Positions 57,942 through 64,000 of a stretch of 64,000 nucleotides of DNA are shown here, piece after piece. Origin of the DNA: UBA1568 sp964488025 (GTDB lineage: Bacteria; Patescibacteriota; Minisyncoccia; Moranbacterales; UBA1568); the NCBI GenBank assembly GCA_964488025.1, contig CAZATJ010000004.1:4113-68112 (forward strand), given 5' to 3'. The translations under genes and the position numbers were made by a program. The stretch's first letter is position 1. Each line of letters begins with the position of its first letter. Under the pieces are notes generated by a model that was not told the origin of the DNA, did no database searches, and was given only the letters and a program-made list of their open reading frames with translations.

Positions 57942-60104
57942 ATGGCTGAACAGGACGACATCACTTTTTTTGCCAAAACGAACTTCCGTAATCAGGAGCG
58001 GGTGTTTGGTATCAAACAGGACGACCGACGGCGTCATATGTACGTTATCGGTAAGACTGGTATGGGTAAAACCAACCTCTTGGAAAACCTGGCTATTCAG
58101 GATATCCAGAAGGGTCACGGCATCGCTTTTATCGATCCGCACGGTGACACGGCGGAAAAACTCATCAAGGCCATCCCGTCGAACCGCATCAATGATGTCA
58201 TCTACTTCAATCCGGCCGATCAGGACTACCCGATCGCCTTCAATGTCATGGAAAAGGTTGCTCCGGAATATCGTCACCTGGTGGCTTCTGGTCTGGTCGG
58301 GGTGTTCAAGAAAATCTGGGCTGACTCTTGGGGACCGCGGCTCGAGTATATTTTACGGAATGCTATTTTGGGGTTGCTCGAATATCCCGGGAGTACGCTT
58401 CTTGGCGTGACGCGCATTCTGGTCGATAAATCCTATCGGGAGCGGGTGGTGGAGAAGATTACCGACCCCGTGGTGCGCTCTTTTTGGGTGGATGAGTTTT
58501 CTAAGTGGGATCCGCGCGTTTTGCAGGAAGTGATTTCACCGATCCAAAATAAAGTCGGTCAGTTTCTTTCGAGCGCCCTTATCCGGAATATCGTCGGTCA
58601 GACGGTGTCATCGTTTGACGTGCGCAAGATTATGGACGAACGAAAAATTCTTATCATGAATCTTTCCAAGGGCCGTTTGGGGGAGGATAACAGCGCGCTT
58701 TTGGGTGCCATGATGATTACCAAGATTCAGCTCGCGGCCATGGGTCGGGTTGATATTCCCGAAGAGACGCGTGCTGATTTTTATCTTTACGTTGATGAAT
58801 TCCAGAATTTCGCTACCGAGTCGTTCGCCAATATTTTGTCCGAAGCTCGTAAATACCGCCTTAATCTTATTTTAGCCAATCAGTACGTGACCCAAATCGA
58901 CGAGGAAGTGCGTGATGCTATTTTCGGGAACGCGGGCAGCATTGTTTCTTTTCGGGTAGGCGCTATGGATGCGGAATTTCTAGAAAAGGAATATGAGCCG
59001 GTGTTTATGATGAACGATATTGTCAACCTGCCGAAATATCAGATTTATCTCAAGCTCATGATTGACGGTATCGCCGGAGATGCTTTCAGCGCCAACGTGC
59101 TCCCTCCGATCAAAGTCGAAGGAGATCCGGAAACCGAAGCGAAAATCATCAACAGTTCCCGTGAACGCTACACGTCAAAGAAAGAAGATGTCGAAGAGAA
59201 AATAAGGCGTTGGAGTGGCATGCTTTCGCCCGAAGAGCGTGAATCCTTGGTGAGGAAAGATATTTCTCCGGCACGGCCCAAGGAAGTTTCTCGTCCGGTT
59301 GCCCCCATGACATCAAAAGTGCAGACCCCTTCGAATGCTGTTCGTTCCGGTGAGAAGCGGTCTTCGGTAAGAAAGGCTCCGGAACCGGAGATGAAGAAAC
59401 CAGCGCCAGCTCCCATGCCACCGGTCACGATAACAAAAATGACAGAACCTTCTTCTGTGGAGCCGCAAGCAAGCGCTCAGTATTCCAAAGATGAGGCATC
59501 AGCTGTCTTGCAACCCCTTGTCCGGTCGGTCGTTCCTACCGGAAAACCACAGACGTTCGTACCGCCCCTGGCTCCCAAAAAGTCTTCACCTGTCCTTTCT
59601 TTGGATGATTTCGAAAAGGAAGAACGAAAGATGGAAATTGATCAACAACTGGTGGAAGATGTCGCGCCGGCGATGGCGGAAGAAAAAGGCGTATCTGAGG
59701 CACCGGAAAAGAAATTGTATCAGGCACAGTGTGCGACCTGTGGGGAAAATATCGAAGTGCCCTTCGAACCGGATGGTACTCGACCGACATTTTGCAAGGA
59801 TTGCCTCAGGGATTATCAGCGGGCGATGGCTAAGGCACGGAACGAGATAGAGCGTAAAAATCCGGTTCCGGAAGCGCCGAGGCGCCCGGTCTCACAGTCA
59901 CCTTCCGGACAAACGGGAAGACCACCGTTTGAGCGCCGAGTTTCATCCGCCGTTCATGCACCGTCCGGAATGCCGCTTTCTCTCGCTCAGTCTCGGCATA
60001 TTGAGCCAAAAAAATTCAAATCTTTGCGCAAACGCCCGCCGGTGAACCTTTCCGAGGTACGGGCTCTTATCGACGATGTTCACAAAACCGACGGGAGCGC
60101 CTGA
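57942..60104 (+). CDS. TraD/VirD4/HerA-like DNA-translocating ATPase with zinc ribbon
   Basis: A protein of 720 residues. Walker A VIGKTGMGKTNLLEN is near residue 35, HGIAFIDPHGDTAEKL near 58, Walker B-like FYLYVDEFQNFATESFANIL near 278, and arginine-finger-type region AGSIVSFRVGAMDAEF near 327. This is the coupling-protein/HerA clan, which moves DNA or protein through a pore. Residues about 430-590 are a Pro- and Ala-rich linker. A zinc ribbon follows (CATCGENIEVPF and FCKDC, near 598-620), a form known from Patescibacteria. A membrane helix is lacking; the preceding gene product may supply the anchor. Confidence 0.88.
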   Translation: MAEQDDITFFAKTNFRNQERVFGIKQDDRRRHMYVIGKTGMGKTNLLENLAIQDIQKGHGIAFIDPHGDTAEKLIKAIPSNRINDVIYFNPADQDYPIAFNVMEKVAPEYRHLVASGLVGVFKKIWADSWGPRLEYILRNAILGLLEYPGSTLLGVTRILVDKSYRERVVEKITDPVVRSFWVDEFSKWDPRVLQEVISPIQNKVGQFLSSALIRNIVGQTVSSFDVRKIMDERKILIMNLSKGRLGEDNSALLGAMMITKIQLAAMGRVDIPEETRADFYLYVDEFQNFATESFANILSEARKYRLNLILANQYVTQIDEEVRDAIFGNAGSIVSFRVGAMDAEFLEKEYEPVFMMNDIVNLPKYQIYLKLMIDGIAGDAFSANVLPPIKVEGDPETEAKIINSSRERYTSKKEDVEEKIRRWSGMLSPEERESLVRKDISPARPKEVSRPVAPMTSKVQTPSNAVRSGEKRSSVRKAPEPEMKKPAPAPMPPVTITKMTEPSSVEPQASAQYSKDEASAVLQPLVRSVVPTGKPQTFVPPLAPKKSSPVLSLDDFEKEERKMEIDQQLVEDVAPAMAEEKGVSEAPEKKLYQAQCATCGENIEVPFEPDGTRPTFCKDCLRDYQRAMAKARNEIERKNPVPEAPRRPVSQSPSGQTGRPPFERRVSSAVHAPSGMPLSLAQSRHIEPKKFKSLRKRPPVNLSEVRALIDDVHKTDGSA

Positions 60105-60120
60105 TAATGGGGTGTGGCGG

Positions 60121-60149
60121 TTGTCGGGAAGGTTTTTTTTTGCTACCAT
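60121..60149 (+). promoter_or_regulatory. Promoter for the small membrane peptide and FtsB region
   Basis: TTGTCG at 60121-60126 and extended -10 TGCTACCAT (60141-60149), spacer 17. Confidence 0.55.
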
Positions 60150-60176
60150 GGCAGAGTAAATCATGAGGAAGATGAT

Positions 60177-60287
60177 ATGGGTTTTCGTAGATGGCATAAG
60201 AAAATCTATGCAGTTTGGGTGGTTGTTTCTATTCTGGTAGTCATATCGATGATAGCCTTCCTCTTCGCGCCGTTTCTCATGTACTAG
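60177..60287 (+). CDS. Small membrane peptide (36 residues)
   Basis: An ORF of 37 codons starts at ATG 60177 after an AGGAAG-type ribosome site. It encodes a basic N-terminus (MGFRRWHKKIYAVW) and one membrane helix (VVVSILVVISMIAFLFAPF). Its own promoter precedes it and ftsB starts 28 bases later. Function unknown; single-helix peptides of this size are found beside division or secretion genes in this group. Confidence 0.7.
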   Translation: MGFRRWHKKIYAVWVVVSILVVISMIAFLFAPFLMY

Positions 60288-60314
60288 TCGTAATACGTTT
60301 GAAGTGCTTTTTGT

Positions 60315-60710
60315 ATGACAGGAAGATACTTCATGCGGATCGGAGTAGTATGCATCATCGCCGTGGTTTCGTTCTCAGTCTATGTTTCCTCGAAACAGTT
60401 GGCTCGCAACCAGCGTATCGAAAGTGAGGTTGATGTGCTGAGGCGTGAGGCCGACAAAATCCGCCGTGAAAATGAGACGCTTGCGGAAAAAGTGCAGTAT
60501 TTCGCCTCCAATGATTTTCGTGAGCAAGAAGCGAAAGAGAAACTCGGGATGAAAAAAGCGGGTGAGGAGGTCGTGGTAATCAAGGCGCGCCCCGGCGAAG
60601 AACAGGAAAGAGTGGCGGATCCGGTACTTACGTCTTCCCTTGAGTCGGATCGGAATCAGCCGAATTATCAAAAATGGTGGAATGTTTTTTTCAAGTCCCG
60701 TAACGAATGA
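60315..60710 (+). CDS. FtsB/DivIC-type septum protein
   Basis: A bitopic division protein of 131 residues. One membrane segment (about 8-25) is followed by a coiled coil (about 30-65, RIESEVDVLRREADKIRREN) and the conserved turn FREQEAKEKLGMKKAGEEVVVI, as in FtsB/DivIC. It would link the divisome with FtsL/FtsQ outside the membrane. Its stop overlaps the next gene by 4 bases (ATGA). Confidence 0.88.
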   Translation: MTGRYFMRIGVVCIIAVVSFSVYVSSKQLARNQRIESEVDVLRREADKIRRENETLAEKVQYFASNDFREQEAKEKLGMKKAGEEVVVIKARPGEEQERVADPVLTSSLESDRNQPNYQKWWNVFFKSRNE

Positions 60711-61765
60711 ATACTATGGAACAGTCGCTCATAAAAAGAATCCGTTGGTCAACATTCGCTTATGGTTTTTTGACGGTGCTGGTCGGTCTTTTTTTTCTCA
60801 GCATATTTGAAGTGTATTTTTTCCCTCATACTTCTCCTTCCTTGGCTGCTTTCGTGGACAAAATGCCTTACCCAGCGGTGGTTATCGGGTATCGCGAAGA
60901 GATTTCTTTTCGGGAATTGGCGGAGAATATGAAGTCGGTAAAGAGTTTTTATGAAAATCAGAATTTTTCTGAAATAGGGTTGCGTGTCGACTTTTCTACT
61001 GAAGAAGGGAAAAGGCGGTTGAAAATTCGTGAGAAAGAAGTGCTGAACAAGATGATTGAAGATCGGGCAATAGTTATTTTAGCTAAGAAGCGCGGTATAT
61101 TTGTCAGTCAGGAGGCGGCCCATCAGGGAGTGACGCGAAAATTGGAAGAGTATGGCAACAGTACCCAGGTCAAGGAAAACCTGAAGCGTCTCTATGGATG
61201 GGATATGGCCGATTTCGAGAAAAAAGTGGTACTTCCGGCTCTGTATGAGGAAAAATTGCAAGAGGCGTTCCTGAAAGAAGCTGATCCGGTTGCTCCTGCT
61301 CGGGCAAAGATTGAGAAAGCGGCCGAACTGCTGCGTCAGGGAACTGTGTTTTCGGATGTTGTCAAGCAGTACTCTGACGGACAGACAGCCGATTCAGGCG
61401 GTGATCTCGGATGGTTTGCTTTGGCTGATCTGGCTCCCGAGCTCCGCATCCCCGTAGCATCGCAGAAGGTGGGAACTCCCGGGAATGTCATCGAGAGTAC
61501 ACTTGGTTTCCACATCATTCTGGTCGAAGAAACGAAAACTGAGAAGAGCGAGCAGATCTATCGTATCCGGCAGATTTTTGCGAGAAAAGAAACTTTTGCC
61601 GATTGGTTATCGGGCAAGATGCGCGATATGTCTATCTGGGTGCTGGCTCCTGAATATCGTTTGGATGCCGACACAGCCCGTATCGAATTCAAGGATGCTA
61701 AGTGGCAGAAGTTTGAGGAAGAATTGTATAAAAAGACCACCGGCGATCCCTCATTTTTTCTCTAG
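60707..61765 (+). CDS. Parvulin-type peptidyl-prolyl isomerase (SurA/PrsA-like), membrane-anchored
   Basis: A protein of 352 residues. An N-terminal membrane segment (about 14-38) anchors it outside the membrane. A SurA-N-like helical domain (about 50-190) precedes the parvulin domain (about 195-290), where SDGQTADSGGDLGWFALADL and STLGFHIILVEE are the rotamase signature. It assists folding of secreted proteins. The 4-base overlap with ftsB indicates coupling. A 60-residue tail follows the rotamase domain. Confidence 0.9.
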   Translation: MNTMEQSLIKRIRWSTFAYGFLTVLVGLFFLSIFEVYFFPHTSPSLAAFVDKMPYPAVVIGYREEISFRELAENMKSVKSFYENQNFSEIGLRVDFSTEEGKRRLKIREKEVLNKMIEDRAIVILAKKRGIFVSQEAAHQGVTRKLEEYGNSTQVKENLKRLYGWDMADFEKKVVLPALYEEKLQEAFLKEADPVAPARAKIEKAAELLRQGTVFSDVVKQYSDGQTADSGGDLGWFALADLAPELRIPVASQKVGTPGNVIESTLGFHIILVEETKTEKSEQIYRIRQIFARKETFADWLSGKMRDMSIWVLAPEYRLDADTARIEFKDAKWQKFEEELYKKTTGDPSFFL

Positions 61766-61808
61766 CAGATGATTGTTCGGGTGCAATATAAAAATTATAT
61801 CGTTTTTT

Positions 61809-63098
61809 ATGGAAGAGATTACCGAATCGCAACACATCGAAGAAACAAAGGAAGAACCAGTCGTTTGTCGGCATCATCGGAAGGGGGCGCCTCTGATGCT
61901 TCTTATCCTGACACTCCTCTCTGGCTTTGTCGGAGGACTGTTTTCCCCTGTAGTATCACAGCATCTTACGTCGTATCTGCCAGCGAGCTTAGTGGGTGAT
62001 GGTTCTCAATCGGGAGATAATAAAGAGCAGAGTCAGTTACGTATGGTAGTTTCCGAGGAAAATGTCGTTGCTGATTTGGTTGAAAAAAGTTTGCCGGGCG
62101 TGGTAAGTATCGTCATCAGCAAAGATGTCCCAAAGCTCAAGAACTCATCCAACAATCCTTTCGGATTTCCATTTTTCAGCCCTTTCGGTTCTCGGAGTCA
62201 GCAGGGGGTGGGGAGTACGGAAATGGAAAAGAAAAAGATTGGCAGTGGCTCGGGATTTTTTGTCTCTTCCGATGGTCTCATTGTGACGAACAAGCATGTC
62301 GTAGCCGACGAACAGGCCGAATACACGGTCATTCTTGGTGATGGTACCGAGTACACCGCCAAGGTTTTGGCTCGCGATCCCAGTAACGATATTGCCGTAA
62401 TCAAAATAGAGGGGAAGGATTTTCCGGTGCTGACACTGGGGGACTCTGATGTTGTCCGCGTGGGTGAGACGGTTATCGTTATCGGTAATCCTTTAGGGGA
62501 ATTCGAAAACTCTGTCAGTCGCGGCATCGTTTCCGGGCTCAAGAGAAACTTGAATGCCGGTTCCGGATTCGGTGATTCGGAGCGTCTTTCCGATATTATT
62601 CAGATAGATGCCGCCATTAATCCTGGTAATTCCGGTGGACCACTATTCAATCTGTCGGGTCAAGTTATTGGAGTTAATGTGGCTATGGCTCAGGGGGCGG
62701 AAAATATTGGTTTTGCTTTGCCGGTCAATCAGGTCAAGCGTATCGTGGAGCAGGTACGAACGACCGGAAAGTTGAGTTTTCCGTACTTGGGCGTGCGTTC
62801 CATCACCCTTGACGATGAGTTGAAGAAGAAGATCGGCCTCCCGTTCAATTATGGGGCGCTCGTTGTGCGTGGAGATACCATCACCGACTTCGCGGTTCTT
62901 CCGGGGTCACCAGCCGATAAGGCGGGAATCGTTGAAAACGATATCATCCTCGAAATTGACGGAAAAAAAGTCGACCTGGATCATTCGCTGGTGTATTACA
63001 TGGGTCAGCACTTGGCGGGTGACGAGGTGACTATCAAACTTTGGCACAAAGGCGAGACGAAGGAGGTGACAGTGAAACTCGAAGAACGGAGCCAATAA
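61809..63098 (+). CDS. HtrA/DegP-type serine protease
   Basis: A protease/chaperone of 429 residues anchored by one N-terminal membrane segment (about 29-50). The catalytic triad is His163 (VTNKHVVAD), Asp194 (DPSNDIAVI) and Ser275 (NPGNSGGPL). A single PDZ domain follows (about 335-425; PADKAGIVENDIILEIDGK). It degrades damaged proteins outside the membrane. The ATG at 61809 is used because the upstream in-frame start has no ribosome site. It follows the parvulin gene by 43 bases, an envelope quality-control pair. Confidence 0.94.
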   Translation: MEEITESQHIEETKEEPVVCRHHRKGAPLMLLILTLLSGFVGGLFSPVVSQHLTSYLPASLVGDGSQSGDNKEQSQLRMVVSEENVVADLVEKSLPGVVSIVISKDVPKLKNSSNNPFGFPFFSPFGSRSQQGVGSTEMEKKKIGSGSGFFVSSDGLIVTNKHVVADEQAEYTVILGDGTEYTAKVLARDPSNDIAVIKIEGKDFPVLTLGDSDVVRVGETVIVIGNPLGEFENSVSRGIVSGLKRNLNAGSGFGDSERLSDIIQIDAAINPGNSGGPLFNLSGQVIGVNVAMAQGAENIGFALPVNQVKRIVEQVRTTGKLSFPYLGVRSITLDDELKKKIGLPFNYGALVVRGDTITDFAVLPGSPADKAGIVENDIILEIDGKKVDLDHSLVYYMGQHLAGDEVTIKLWHKGETKEVTVKLEERSQ

Positions 63099-63150
63099 CG
63101 GGCATCCGCTTATTCTGTTTGGTAATAAGACATAACGATCCGCTCGGTAC

Positions 63151-63906
63151 ATGATTTTCCACTTCGCTTTATTTTTCTGGAGTCTTCTTTTTCTGTCCGG
63201 TCTCGAAGTGGTCGCTTTCAACTCCATTTTCGTCTCTTGGCAGTGGTATCTCATTTCAATCGGATCGCTCATCATCATTTCTCTTCTGGCAAGCCGTCGC
63301 TTGACCGGCAATGTTACTGATGCCTTCATACCGAGTTTGCTCGCGCTCGCTTCGCCGACCCTGCTTTCACTTATTGATCATCCCACCGAGCGCCAAGTGT
63401 TCATCGTTCTGAGCGCTTTCATGTACTACGCGGCTCTTCTTGGGAATTACCGCTTGCATCACGCGCCTACCGATAAGACGGCGGAAGCGTTTCTTAATTC
63501 TGCCGCTATGGCAGCGATGTTTTTCTTCTACGCCGGATTGTATGGCTTCTATCTCAACTTCTCTTTTCCGTTGTGGGGGCTCATGCTGCTCTACTCTCTC
63601 GGAACAACACTTACCAGCTACGAGACCTTCATTACGGTCGACAAAAAAGAACGTCGGCGGGTGATGCTGTACAGTCTGCTCCTGGGATTCATCATGGGGG
63701 AAATAGCCTGGGTGATGAGTCTTTGGCCATTTGGTTATCTCACGGTTGGTGTTATTGGTACCATCTTTTATTTTCTCGTTTGGGATATTTCCTTCGATGC
63801 TTTCCGCGATAAGCTATCCCTGAAAAAAGCCACCCTCCGCATCCTATTTTTTCTCGGCCTCATTTTACTCCTTCTCATCAGTTCTCCCTGGCGGATACTA
63901 GTATAG
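63151..63906 (+). CDS. Polytopic membrane protein of unknown function
   Basis: Not recognised by function. A protein of 251 residues with about eight membrane segments, a YYAALLGNYRLHHAP motif near residue 92, and TVDKKERRRVMLYSLLLGF near 160. Such proteins are frequent in Patescibacteria (possibly DUF5656-like; unverified). The start at 63151 follows the HtrA gene by 52 bases. Confidence 0.75.
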   Translation: MIFHFALFFWSLLFLSGLEVVAFNSIFVSWQWYLISIGSLIIISLLASRRLTGNVTDAFIPSLLALASPTLLSLIDHPTERQVFIVLSAFMYYAALLGNYRLHHAPTDKTAEAFLNSAAMAAMFFFYAGLYGFYLNFSFPLWGLMLLYSLGTTLTSYETFITVDKKERRRVMLYSLLLGFIMGEIAWVMSLWPFGYLTVGVIGTIFYFLVWDISFDAFRDKLSLKKATLRILFFLGLILLLLISSPWRILV

Positions 63907-63945
63907 AGGAACGAGTACGATGTCCAAAAATCTTGCTGGTTTTTC

Positions 63946-64000
63946 ATTTTCTTTCTCCGGGTACCGTCGGCCAGCCTCGCCGAGTCTAGGCGGGTAACAT
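63946..64000. repeat. 55-base repeat at the window end
   Basis: Identical to 24671-24725; the base before each copy differs (C here, T there). It ends exactly at the window end. A 25-codon ORF from 63921 reading into it (tail GYRRPASPSLGG) is not considered a gene. Confidence 0.9.

Noticed and set aside
63921..63998. 25-codon ORF at the window end
   Set aside because: Its second half is the 55-base repeat, which gives the same peptide tail at 24686-24722; a product of the repeat.
1..64000. CRISPR array, rRNA genes, prophage, transposase genes
   Set aside because: None found: no regularly spaced repeats, no rRNA signature, and no transposase or phage structural motif in any frame read.
1..64000. 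TGA recoding (Gracilibacteria/Absconditabacteria code)
   Set aside because: TGA ends several well-defined genes at the expected length, for example dcd at 18480 and nusB at 30386.

Overview
The window looks like part of a Candidate Phyla Radiation (Patescibacteria, probably Parcubacteria-like) chromosome. The inference rests on a type IV pilus locus with no outer-membrane secretin, a GatCAB amidotransferase together with tRNA-Gln, short or lineage-specific versions of core genes (a 770-residue SMC, a thymidylate synthase with two ThyX repeats, S16 with a long tail), several membrane proteins of the kind typical of this group, and no biosynthetic operons. TGA is used as an ordinary stop, for example in dcd and nusB, so the TGA-recoded lineages (Gracilibacteria, Absconditabacteria) are unlikely. 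The precise lineage cannot be read from the window.

Layout: 1-105 is the start of a Clp-type ATPase gene on the minus strand. 265-10719 is a complete type IV pilus locus (pilM, pilN- and pilO-like genes, pilB, pilT, pilC, two major-pilin-like genes, prepilin peptidase, four minor pilins). 10788-17630 holds ligA, gatC-gatA, a one-TM possible HEPN protein, secE-nusG and rplK-rplA. 17892-22145 is a deoxypyrimidine route: dCTP deaminase, ThyX-like synthase, two small P-loop kinases, thymidylate kinase and dUTPase, followed by gatB. 23675-28353 (minus) is miaA and dnaE. 28574-33787 is rnhB, rpmF, nusB, rnc, smc. 33868-35681 is rpsP and the rplJ-rplL operon.

The most unusual region is 36534-43904. 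It is a six-gene complex I / group 4 hydrogenase-like operon. The membrane subunits keep the usual charged ion-path residues, but the small subunit has lost all four [4Fe-4S] cysteines and the large subunit has lost all four [NiFe] cysteines. No ferredoxin-type subunit is present. It reads as a redox-silent relative of energy-converting hydrogenase-related complexes.

After it come a HAD phosphatase, an MsrQ-like membrane protein and DsbB (minus), a flavoprotein, a membrane-fused spermidine-synthase-like protein, an accessory stretch (P-loop kinase, AT-rich unknown gene, tRNA-Gln with an abutting HTH gene), dnaX, GtrA, a sigma-region-4/HARE-like regulator, a membrane protein paired with a TraD/HerA-like ATPase, and an envelope cluster (36-residue membrane peptide, FtsB, parvulin, HtrA, membrane protein).

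Three genome-scale patterns stand out. Short dispersed repeats occur both between genes and inside conserved ORFs (ligA, miaA, dnaX). Two MITE-like inverted-repeat elements are present. Extended -10 promoters are frequent, several so close to the start codon that the transcripts should be leaderless. The 100-N gap in nusG is flanked by an exact 55-base duplication, and the last 55 bases of the window duplicate an internal site exactly; both suggest a k=55 assembly graph.
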